The position numbers were made by a program, and so were the translations under genes. From NCBI GenBank assembly GCA_036847245.1, contig DAIUAL010000194.1, forward strand, positions 1 to 6,609: 6,609 nt of DNA, written 5' to 3'. The notes below the pieces were generated by a model. The model worked only from the letters and a program-made list of their open reading frames with translations. It was not told the DNA's origin and searched no databases. Positions 1 to 6,095 of the stretch are shown in pieces. Positions within the stretch are counted from its first letter, which is position 1, and the number at the start of each line of letters is the position of its first letter. This DNA is from UBA4661 sp002405405 (GTDB lineage: Bacteria > Bacteroidota > Ignavibacteria > Kapaibacteriales > UBA4661).

Positions 1-250
1 GGTCATACATTGCTAAGAAAAGTTCATCTTTCGTGGCGAAGTACTCATAAACTGTACCTTTGCCAATGCCTGCTTCATTGGCAACATCTTGTATTTTTGT
101 TGCATGAAACCCGGATTTCGCAAAGACTCTCACGGCAGAAGCAAGAATGCGATCGCGCTTTTCGATTTGCTTGACAGAACCGTTCGTTGTAGATGATTGC
201 ACCACAACATCGGCACGGGGAACGTTTTTTTTAATTGCTTGTCTTGGCAT
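1..250 (-). CDS. TetR/AcrR-family transcriptional repressor, N-terminal part (gene runs off the left edge)
   Basis: Reading the minus strand from the ATG at 250-248 gives 83 residues before the window ends. Residues about 30-78 form a typical TetR DNA-binding domain: a first helix (RDRILASAVRVFAKSGF), then the helix-turn-helix at about 51-71 (TKIQDVANEAGIGKGTVYEY), then the usual F.TKDELF continuation. The ligand-binding C-terminal domain, which would identify the inducer, lies outside the window, so the specific target is unknown. About 29 polar, partly basic residues precede the domain, longer than in many family members. An in-frame ATG at 268-266 would add six residues (MYPNSP); neither ATG has a convincing ribosome binding site, and I chose 250 as the conservative start. 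A GACCGGTC-centred palindrome lies just upstream, which suggests autoregulation and possibly control of the divergent gene at 416. The family call is secure; the regulon is not. Confidence 0.92.
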   Translation of the reverse strand, partial: MPRQAIKKNVPRADVVVQSSTTNGSVKQIEKRDRILASAVRVFAKSGFHATKIQDVANEAGIGKGTVYEYFATKDELFLAMYD

Positions 251-278
251 AGGAGAATTGGGATACATTAAAAAACCG

Positions 279-292
279 ACCGACCGGTCAGT
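279..292. promoter_or_regulatory. Candidate TetR-type operator (imperfect palindrome)
   Basis: ACCGACCGGTCAGT is a 14-base palindrome centred between 285 and 286 with a single mismatched pair (281/290); its core GACCGGTC is perfect. Palindromes of the form GACCG(G/N)CGGTC are common TetR/AcrR-family binding sites. It sits 11-24 bases upstream of the alternative repressor ATG at 268 and in the intergenic region shared with the divergent gene at 416. A TTTAAT hexamer on the minus strand (301-296) would make a fair -10 element and put the transcription start inside the palindrome, as expected for autorepression, but I see no matching -35. Site recognition is good; the assignment to this repressor is inferred from adjacency. 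Confidence 0.6.
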
Positions 293-349
293 TTTATTAA
301 ACAACAAAAATCTGAAATAATTCCCTCTGTACCCAAACAAAAAAAGTGT

Positions 350-357
350 TATACTTG
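350..357 (+). promoter_or_regulatory. Possible -10/-7 promoter element of the small membrane protein gene
   Basis: TATACTTG fits two patterns: a sigma70-like -10 (TATACT, 350-355) and the Bacteroidota -7 consensus TAnnTTTG with one mismatch. No good -35 (TTGACA) or -33 (TTTG/TTG) element is seen at the expected distance upstream. A TTGACG at 370-375 also lacks a partner -10. It would give a 5' leader of roughly 50 bases before the ATG at 416. This is a weak call based on one short motif. Confidence 0.22.
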
Positions 358-415
358 TGCAACGTATTCTTGACGCTTCATCCGTTTTATTTTTTCATCA
401 ATATCGAGGTTTGTT

Positions 416-691
416 ATGGCATTTGCTCGGATTCTTGGCTTGGCAACGACAGCATTGGTGGTCTTTGTCTTCCACTCACTTTTCGTCATGTTTAAGTTTG
501 CACCTGCCTATTCAGAAACATATCATGTGGTAAATTTCTATGTATTTATCGTTGGTATTGTTGTTGGTTGGAATACTAATCAGCACCTCAGCGACCGAGC
601 ACGGGCATTTGTTGATTCCATGAGTTTGAGCGCATTCGTTCTGGGTGTCGTATCCTTTTTCTACAAATTCGCAACTTTGTTCAATGTGTAA
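416..691 (+). CDS. Small protein with three predicted membrane segments, unknown function
   Basis: The gene encodes 91 residues. Hydrophobic segments at about 5-28, 37-54 and 67-89 look like three transmembrane helices, linked by short polar loops. The most polar loop is NTNQHLSDRARAF at about 53-65. No catalytic or binding motif stands out and I do not recognise a family. The ATG is supported by GAGG at 406-409, six bases upstream. The gene is divergent from the TetR-type repressor and shares its intergenic region and palindrome, so it may be controlled by that repressor. It is followed about 30 bases later by a strong intrinsic terminator, so it appears to be a single-gene transcription unit. 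Coding status is well supported by the ribosome binding site, sensible composition and terminator; the function is not known. Confidence 0.75.
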   Translation: MAFARILGLATTALVVFVFHSLFVMFKFAPAYSETYHVVNFYVFIVGIVVGWNTNQHLSDRARAFVDSMSLSAFVLGVVSFFYKFATLFNV

Positions 692-724
692 CTTGCTTGA
701 ACATGTTTACAACATGAAAATATT

Positions 725-758
725 AAGCCCTTGATTTATAGAATCAAGGGCTTTTTTT
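725..758 (+). terminator. Rho-independent terminator of the small membrane protein gene
   Basis: A perfect 12-base-pair stem (AAGCCCTTGATT at 725-736 pairing with AATCAAGGGCTT at 742-753) closes a five-base loop (TATAG). Seven consecutive T follow at 752-758. It lies about 33 bases after the stop of the gene ending at 691. Read from the minus strand it also lies just beyond the hydrolase gene ending at 794, but there the stem is followed by AATATTTTC rather than an uninterrupted T run, so it would work less well in that direction. Confidence 0.92.
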
Positions 759-793
759 AGCGTTCAATTTTGGGAATCCTTGTAATCAAACCA

Positions 794-1465
794 TCACCAC
801 AAGTCACGGTCAACACCGGTATCTGCCATTAACCATGTAAAATCAATATCTTGACGAAAATCATTGGCATGAGCTGAATACACAGTATGGACGCGGTAAT
901 TGTAATCGCGTTCAAAAGTGGTCATTTTTTTCACGGATTCTCGTTTTATCTCAGTTGGAACACGATAGCGAGGCTTATCATCATGTGCGGACTTAAGCGT
1001 GTTCAGCTCCCAATCGCCGGTACATGCGCTTCCCTTGAAAATGATCATTGTGTCGCTCATACTGTGTTTAGGTGCATGAATTAAGTGTAATGGCTCTCCA
1101 CCAATATCGAGCGTATGTGTTGATGTGAAATACTCAACCCTACGATTATCACCCAACAAGTGTCGAAATTCTTCATGCAGAACAGTAGTAGCAGTTGGGA
1201 ATACTCGTTGTAGTTCCTGCCATGTTTTGCGGTTAAAATGATCGTGGTGAGCATGAGTACACAAAAGATACTCTACCGTAAGATTTAATGATTGAACAAC
1301 CTCACACGCTGTGTGCGCCGGCGACCATTGTACATCGGGATTGTACGGTGGCGCTTCAACCATTACTGCTGACGAACCATGGTACAAGAGCCAACATCCT
1401 GTTTCAAAAAAATCATAACGTCCTAAAAGACGCACACCATGCGACCATTCACCAAGTGCCTTCAT
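794..1465 (-). CDS. Metallo-beta-lactamase-fold hydrolase
   Basis: The predicted protein has 223 residues, counted from the ATG at 1465-1463, and belongs to the metallo-beta-lactamase superfamily. The metal-site signature HAHHDH (HxHxDH) is at 71-76, giving ligands H71, H73, D75 and H76. A further ligand H134 lies in APKHSMSDT, which corresponds to the TPGHTPGS element of glyoxalase II-like enzymes. The bridging aspartate is D151 (CTGDW) and the last histidine is H199 (YSAHAND). All residues for a dinuclear zinc-type site are therefore present, so it should be an active hydrolase, probably cytoplasmic because no signal peptide is visible. The substrate cannot be deduced. An in-frame TTG at 1480-1478 would add five residues (MYTLD), and a stop lies three codons before it. 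The first ATG was preferred; neither start has a clear ribosome binding site. The gene is divergent from the M1 peptidase and convergent with the small membrane protein gene. Confidence 0.9.
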   Translation of the reverse strand: MKALGEWSHGVRLLGRYDFFETGCWLLYHGSSAVMVEAPPYNPDVQWSPAHTACEVVQSLNLTVEYLLCTHAHHDHFNRKTWQELQRVFPTATTVLHEEFRHLLGDNRRVEYFTSTHTLDIGGEPLHLIHAPKHSMSDTMIIFKGSACTGDWELNTLKSAHDDKPRYRVPTEIKRESVKKMTTFERDYNYRVHTVYSAHANDFRQDIDFTWLMADTGVDRDLW

Positions 1466-1641
1466 ATCCAGTGTATACAATCTGTGTTAAATACTGTGTT
1501 GTTGTGGAGCGCAAATTACAACGAATGCAATAAGAGAATCTCAAGTATATTGTACGCCATCAATACCGAACTGCATCTGATACTTACACTGATTGGCATC
1601 ATAACAGAACATACTTTCCTCTTCGCTTTAGGGTGATCCTT
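1466..1641. promoter_or_regulatory. Divergent intergenic region between hydrolase and M1 peptidase genes
   Basis: These 176 bases must hold the start signals of both flanking genes. A direct repeat CTGTGTT occurs at 1482-1488 and 1494-1500, with 12 bases between starts, close to the hydrolase start; it could be a regulator site or chance. On the minus strand TATACA (1477-1472) resembles a -10 element, but it lies only six bases before the hydrolase ATG and would imply an almost leaderless transcript. No convincing -35/-10 pair was found on the plus strand for the peptidase gene. No terminator or small gene is evident. Confidence 0.3.
1632..1639 (+). promoter_or_regulatory. Ribosome binding site of the M1 peptidase gene
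   Basis: GGTGATCC is exactly complementary to the last part of the usual bacterial 16S rRNA 3' tail (GGAUCACC) upstream of the anti-Shine-Dalgarno core. When aligned to that tail, its GG (1632-1633) lies eight bases before the ATG at 1642, the normal distance. This supports ATG 1642 over the in-frame GTG at 1633, which would overlap the site. The pairing assumes a standard 16S tail in this organism. Confidence 0.55.
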
Positions 1642-4600
1642 ATGAGAACATACATTCATTATTTCTTTATCATTCTACTCCTGCTTTGTATCAATAGTAG
1701 TGTTGGAATTGCACAATACAACGAATCATTTGATCGGTTCTCGCAAACGATGTCCGTCAAACTCGACGACAGCAGTCATAACTTTGTTGGTACTGCTACT
1801 ACCGTTTTTGTGAATGCCACAAACGACACCTTACGACAAGTCTTTTATCATGCTGTATTTAATGCTTTTCAACCCAATAGCGAAATGCACAAACGAGCGA
1901 GTGTGATTGGTCCGAATCGTTTACGCCCTGAGGTATTTGCACGCTTACAACCCCATGAAACAGGCAAGCTTGAGATGCTCAATGTTTTAGTAAATGGCAA
2001 AACTGCTCGCATTGAACGCACAGGAACAATTATCAAACTAGATGATTTTGGAGTACTACTTCCTCGTGATTCTGTTGTCATTTTCTTTCAATTTGTTGGT
2101 CAAGTTCCTATTCAAATTCGTCGAAGCGGACGCGACAATTCACAAGGTGTTCGCTACTCAATGGCACAGTGGTTTCCCAAATTATGCCAGTATGACCAAA
2201 GTGGCTGGCATAATAATCAGTTTATTGCACGAGAGTTCTATGGTGTATGGGGGAAATATGATGTCAGCATCACTCTGCCTGCAAAGTACATTGTTGGTGC
2301 AAGCGGTACACTGCAAAATCCTCAACAAGTTGGTCATGGCTACGAACAAACTGTTCCCAAGGGCAAGGTAATGCCTGATTCATCTCGCTTTCGAGCGGAT
2401 TCTCTTCATACATGGCGATTTGTTGCCGAGCCCGTACATGATTTTGCATGGGTAGCCGATGCCAATTATGTTCATGAATTTGAAACACGCAATGGCTTGA
2501 CTGTTCATGCACTCTACAAACAGAAATATGGCAAGAATTGGGAGAACATGACCGATTGGTGCCACCGTACTATTGAACACTATAGCAAACACTATGTGCC
2601 CTATGCCTACAAACACTTCACCAGTTCTATGGCAGGCGATGGCGGCATGGAATATCCGCAACTTATCATGCTTCGCTCAAGCTCCGACATTCCCTCTCTG
2701 CTCGGTGTAACAACCCATGAAATTGGTCATCAGTGGTTTTATGGAATGGTTGCGAATAATGAAACCAAACATGCTTGGATGGATGAAGGATTTACCACCT
2801 ACATCGAAAACAAGTGCCAGCGTGAAGTCTTCGCACGTGAAATGAAAGTCGAGATACCATGGTACAATTCTTTCTTTTTACCGCCCATACATGAGCGTCG
2901 CGAAGATATAAGTAACTACCTGACAATGCCACGACTTGGCTATAATCAGCCGATGGGGATTTCTCATGATCGCTTTGCAGAAGACCGCGCATCGGGTTTG
3001 GTGTACACTGCAGGGGCAAGTCTACTTCATCAGTTGGAATACAGTTTTGGTGCGCCCATGCTTGACTCCTTAATGAAACGCTATGCTACAACGTGGAGGT
3101 TCAGGCATCCGTACCCAAAAGATTTTGAGAAGCTCTGTGAAGAAGTCTTCGGGCAACGCCTTGATGATATGTTTGAAACCTATATGCAACTGCGAGAGCG
3201 TCCTGATTATACCATTACGGAATTTACTTCAAACCAGAACACTCATCCTATTACTTACAAGCCAATACGACAAAATGGTACACAACCTTTATGGGAAACA
3301 AATGTAACGATTACCAAACATGATGTTCCCCATATTCCATTGAATTTGACACTGATCGGTGAAAGTGGATTACGCTATACGGCTCATATTCCCTCCGATG
3401 TTCGTTTTGTCGATGTACCGCCTCTTGCCCAACGTAGTATTGTGTTACCAATGTGGTATTGGACAAATCCCCGATATACAACAACTATTGCAACACCGGA
3501 AAAAATTGCAAGGGTTACATTAGACACGACAGGACTACTGGATGATGATTATTTATCTGACAATACTCTTGTCTCTTCATTATTCAAACGTCCGTTCGAG
3601 ATCGGTTGGTGGAAACGTTATGACTCTGCAAAAATCTCTGATGTCTATGGTATATCCATTCGTCCGACTGCATGGTATTTTGAAAATGGCGGCACTCAAT
3701 TTGGTCTTCGTTTCGATGGCTCTGCCGATGGCGAACGGTACCAAACGACATTGGGAGCATACTATAATCTACGTACTAACAAAGTCGATTGGCAGGTTGG
3801 CTTTGAGGATGAATTCGCTGTTTTAGGCAGACTTGCCCGTATTAAAATGCAAGCATATTCAATGGATGGGGCTGACTATGGTGGTATTCACCTGACAAAA
3901 GATTATCGTCCGGATCGTTATACAACTGTATCAACGGAAGTGTTTACAACATCTTTTGAAATCTTCAATATTGCGCGCACGCACCCACTATTAGCTCGAT
4001 ACAGAACACCACAACCTGCTCGACAAGGGATGAATGATAATTTTTTCTATGCAAGTCCTCTTTCCTCGCTTGCTTTCATGAGGGCAATGGCTCAGTATCA
4101 GTATCAATCTCCATCTACTGCTCTCACGGCAAAACTTATAGTCGCTGCACAGGAGCGTAGTGCTGGATTGCAATCGGTTATTTCACTTCGCCAAACACTT
4201 TTCAGCAATATACTCGAGAGCAATATTCCCCTTCGATTCAATCTGCTCAGTGTACTCGGCACGACATATCTTCCCGAACAACAACAATACTCGATCAACG
4301 AATTACCGATTGCCGATCAAATCAATAATATTCCTCTGCGGAGTATGGCATTTCTTGCCTCCAGTTATAATGTTCCCATAGTACTACCTTTTTCAACAAT
4401 GCTGGTTGGAATACGGGCGGGATTGAGTCAGTCTCTGCATACGGGGAATATTATTCTTGGGGACATGACTTTATCAAATGTTGGCATCAGTATTCCCGTA
4501 CTTGGAGCACTGCGTCCTGCACTATATACAATAGGCGGGGTTATAGCTCGTGCAATTGATGCGCCCTATGTACAGATCTTGGAAAGTGGAATATCAGTAA

Positions 4601-4761
4601 AAGTGAAACTGGCTGATATACTTCCTTGGCAAGGTTTATTATGGATGTTTAGCGAAGAAACATCGATATCGATGTATTATCCTCTGTACACATATTCGTC
4701 GAGTACAACAACACCAGTAATCAAAAATATTACTGTGGGAATTAGTGTAGGGATGCCCTAA
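1642..4761 (+). CDS. Secreted M1-family metallopeptidase (aminopeptidase N-like) with C-terminal beta-barrel-like extension
   Basis: The protein has 1039 residues. A signal peptide covers about 1-25 (basic start, hydrophobic core YFFIILLLLCI, likely cleavage near GIAQ). Residues about 30-230 form the M1 N-terminal beta domain. The thermolysin-like catalytic domain follows, with the exopeptidase motif GGMEYP at 334-339 and zinc motif HEIGH at 359-363, where H359 and H363 bind zinc and E360 is catalytic. The third ligand is E382 in DEGF, at the exact HEXXH-18-E spacing, and Y455 in GLVYTAGA is the likely transition-state tyrosine. All catalytic residues are intact, so it should release N-terminal amino acids from peptides outside the cytoplasm. 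A beta-sandwich-like segment (about 530-640) ends near DDDYLSDN. The last roughly 390 residues are rich in alternating hydrophobic/polar strands and turns, resembling an outer-membrane barrel, which would tether the enzyme. Start: the ATG has a good ribosome binding site; GTG at 1633 would add three residues. No terminator is seen after the TAA. Confidence 0.93.
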   Translation: MRTYIHYFFIILLLLCINSSVGIAQYNESFDRFSQTMSVKLDDSSHNFVGTATTVFVNATNDTLRQVFYHAVFNAFQPNSEMHKRASVIGPNRLRPEVFARLQPHETGKLEMLNVLVNGKTARIERTGTIIKLDDFGVLLPRDSVVIFFQFVGQVPIQIRRSGRDNSQGVRYSMAQWFPKLCQYDQSGWHNNQFIAREFYGVWGKYDVSITLPAKYIVGASGTLQNPQQVGHGYEQTVPKGKVMPDSSRFRADSLHTWRFVAEPVHDFAWVADANYVHEFETRNGLTVHALYKQKYGKNWENMTDWCHRTIEHYSKHYVPYAYKHFTSSMAGDGGMEYPQLIMLRSSSDIPSLLGVTTHEIGHQWFYGMVANNETKHAWMDEGFTTYIENKCQREVFAREMKVEIPWYNSFFLPPIHERREDISNYLTMPRLGYNQPMGISHDRFAEDRASGLVYTAGASLLHQLEYSFGAPMLDSLMKRYATTWRFRHPYPKDFEKLCEEVFGQRLDDMFETYMQLRERPDYTITEFTSNQNTHPITYKPIRQNGTQPLWETNVTITKHDVPHIPLNLTLIGESGLRYTAHIPSDVRFVDVPPLAQRSIVLPMWYWTNPRYTTTIATPEKIARVTLDTTGLLDDDYLSDNTLVSSLFKRPFEIGWWKRYDSAKISDVYGISIRPTAWYFENGGTQFGLRFDGSADGERYQTTLGAYYNLRTNKVDWQVGFEDEFAVLGRLARIKMQAYSMDGADYGGIHLTKDYRPDRYTTVSTEVFTTSFEIFNIARTHPLLARYRTPQPARQGMNDNFFYASPLSSLAFMRAMAQYQYQSPSTALTAKLIVAAQERSAGLQSVISLRQTLFSNILESNIPLRFNLLSVLGTTYLPEQQQYSINELPIADQINNIPLRSMAFLASSYNVPIVLPFSTMLVGIRAGLSQSLHTGNIILGDMTLSNVGISIPVLGALRPALYTIGGVIARAIDAPYVQILESGISVKVKLADILPWQGLLWMFSEETSISMYYPLYTYSSSTTTPVIKNITVGISVGMP

Positions 4762-4957
4762 GAGATTTGTCAATACCCGTTTATTGTAGCTTATCCCCCC
4801 AATATTGAACCTGCCGAAGAACAACTTCATTTCTACAGAAACAAAACCATGGATATGTCCTCCATTATTGGATAAAGTTTTTCGCCCGATGTAAAGAAAT
4901 CGTAAAATATCCCTTGTTTGTACGTGGCATTTTAAACGTAAATTCGTATCTGGTTTA

Positions 4958-4980
4958 GTCGTTTACAAGTCGTTAATGAC
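4958..4980. repeat. Short direct repeat, second copy palindromic, upstream of the receptor gene
   Basis: GTCGTTTAC (4958-4966) recurs as GTCGTTAAT (4969-4977) with starts 11 bases apart, about one helical turn. The second copy extends to GTCGTTAATGAC (4969-4980), a palindrome with one mismatched pair. A further inverted repeat TTGCA/TGCAA lies at 4996-5010. Such spacing is typical of regulator binding sites, but these motifs are short enough to be chance. Confidence 0.25.
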
Positions 4981-5120
4981 TCTTTTCGGACAAATTTGCA
5001 CATTATGCAATCGGCTCAATCTGCTACATCAATCGGGAACACATCATTTGCCATTCAAGGGAATACTTTAGTTTTTTTCGTTGTGTTTTTCTTTATCCCA
5101 TCTTGTTTCACTTTTTCCAA

Positions 5121-5126
5121 AGGGAG
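5121..5126 (+). promoter_or_regulatory. Ribosome binding site deciding the receptor start
   Basis: AGGGAG, preceded by two A, resembles a Shine-Dalgarno sequence and lies three bases before the ATG at 5130, closer than usual. It favours this ATG over the in-frame TTG at 5103, which would place nine extra residues (MFHFFQRER) in front of a perfectly formed signal peptide. Confidence 0.5.
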
Positions 5127-5129
5127 CGT

Positions 5130-6095
5130 ATGAAACGCTTTTTACTTTCTTTGGCACTTGTACTATGTCCTGTGCTCGCTTATGCACAAGGGGTAACAAC
5201 AGGTGCTATGACCGGTAATGTGTATTCGCTTGAAGGCGAAGCTGTACCGGGTGTCCGTGTTGTGGCAAAACACTTGCCATCGGGTACTGTCTATGGTGCA
5301 GTATCCAATTCGACAGGTCGCTTTACATTTCCGGCATTGCGTGTCGGAGGTCCATACCAAGTAACGGCAACCAAATTGGGCATGAAACCTGATGTCAGCG
5401 AAGGCATCAATATTCAGCTTGGCAAAACGTTTAATTTGGCAATTGTGATGGTTGATGAAACTGTCAAATTGTCGGATGTCGTTGTTACCGCGAAGAAAAA
5501 TGCTATCCTTAATAGTGAACGTAGTGGCGCAGCAACGAACATTAACAAAGACTTAATTCAACAAATGCCGACCTTATCACGTTCGATTGGGGATTTCACA
5601 CGTGCAACTCCTCAAGCAAATGGTTTGTCATTTGGAGGACAAGATGCTCGCTTCATTAACTTCACGGTTGATGGATCTATCTTCAATAATAACTTTGGTC
5701 TTGCATCATTACCCGGTGGACAGACGAATTCTACTCCGGTATCATTAGATGCTATTGAAGAGTTGCAAATCAATCTTGCGCCTTATGATGTTCGCCAAAG
5801 CGGGTTTGTGGGTGCGGGTATCAATGCAGTAACTCGTCGTGGTGATAACGATTATAAAGCATCTGCTTATTTCTACACTCGGAATGAAGGTCTGCTGGGT
5901 AAAACCGCTGACACAAATATTATCAATCGTGGCTTGTTTAATGTTAAGCAGATTGGTTTCCGCGTAGGTGGTCCAATCATAAAAGACAAACTTTTCTTCT
6001 TCTTGAACGCAGAACAAGAAACACGCACTGATCCGGGAACTGCTTTTGTTGCTTCAACACGTGAGTTGCGTTCAGGTTCAAATGTTTTTCGGTGA
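5130..6095 (+). CDS. TonB-dependent receptor (Oar-like), N-terminal part ending at an in-frame TGA
   Basis: This part encodes 321 residues before the TGA at 6093-6095. A signal peptide (MKRFLLSLALVLCPVLAYA, cleavage before QG) is followed by a carboxypeptidase-regulatory-like beta-sandwich at about 25-110 (GAMTGNVYSLEGEAVPGV, then STGRFTFPALRVGGPY). A TonB-box-like stretch (VKLSDVVVTAKK, about 112-123) comes next. The plug domain at about 130-235 includes FTVDGSIFNNNFG, LDAIEELQI and YDVRQSGFVGAGINAVTRRG. The first barrel strands begin at about 240 (YKASAYFYTRNEG, GPIIKDKLFFFLNAEQ). The product would be an outer-membrane transporter powered by TonB/ExbBD; the substrate is not evident. Family members are usually around 1000 residues, so a protein ending here would have plug but almost no barrel and could not form a channel. 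The reading frame continues past the stop with receptor-like sequence, so this is most likely an interrupted gene, a sequencing error, or (less likely) a readthrough case. Confidence 0.88.
   Translation: MKRFLLSLALVLCPVLAYAQGVTTGAMTGNVYSLEGEAVPGVRVVAKHLPSGTVYGAVSNSTGRFTFPALRVGGPYQVTATKLGMKPDVSEGINIQLGKTFNLAIVMVDETVKLSDVVVTAKKNAILNSERSGAATNINKDLIQQMPTLSRSIGDFTRATPQANGLSFGGQDARFINFTVDGSIFNNNFGLASLPGGQTNSTPVSLDAIEELQINLAPYDVRQSGFVGAGINAVTRRGDNDYKASAYFYTRNEGLLGKTADTNIINRGLFNVKQIGFRVGGPIIKDKLFFFLNAEQETRTDPGTAFVASTRELRSGSNVFR

Larger units (their letters stand above)
4762..5129. other. Non-coding stretch upstream of the TonB-dependent receptor gene
   Basis: These 368 bases contain no credible gene; the open frames are short and lack start signals. 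No intrinsic terminator is visible after the peptidase gene: the only hairpin I see, GAAG/CTTC at 4816-4828, has four pairs and no T run. The last 70 bases are very T-rich, including TACTTTAG at 5064-5071, which has one mismatch to the Bacteroidota -7 consensus TAnnTTTG, but its nearest TTG (5048-5050) is too close to be a -33 element. The region probably holds the receptor promoter and its regulatory sites, which I cannot place with confidence. Confidence 0.5.

Noticed and set aside
1466..1480. TTG start for the MBL hydrolase, five residues upstream
   Set aside because: It has no ribosome binding site and lies just after an in-frame stop; the first ATG at 1465 is adequate, although the longer form cannot be excluded.
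1633..1641. GTG start for the M1 peptidase, three residues upstream
   Set aside because: It would overlap the apparent ribosome binding site GGTGATCC and has no better site of its own; the ATG at 1642 begins a normal signal peptide.
2042..2371. Hydrophobic 109-codon open frame on the plus strand inside the peptidase gene
   Set aside because: It lies wholly within the well-supported M1 coding region in another frame and has no family resemblance. The same applies to the other short overlapping frames within the M1, MBL and receptor genes.
4816..4828. Hairpin after the M1 peptidase gene as its terminator
   Set aside because: The stem has only four base pairs (GAAG/CTTC) and no T run follows.
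5103..5129. TTG start for the TonB-dependent receptor, nine residues upstream
   Set aside because: The added residues are not signal-peptide-like, and AGGGAG at 5121-5126 points to the ATG at 5130.
6093..6095. TGA read as tryptophan or glycine through an alternative genetic code
   Set aside because: All of the roughly 20 tryptophans of the M1 peptidase are encoded by TGG and that gene has no internal TGA; the MBL gene ends with TGA at a sensible place. The window gives only one such codon.
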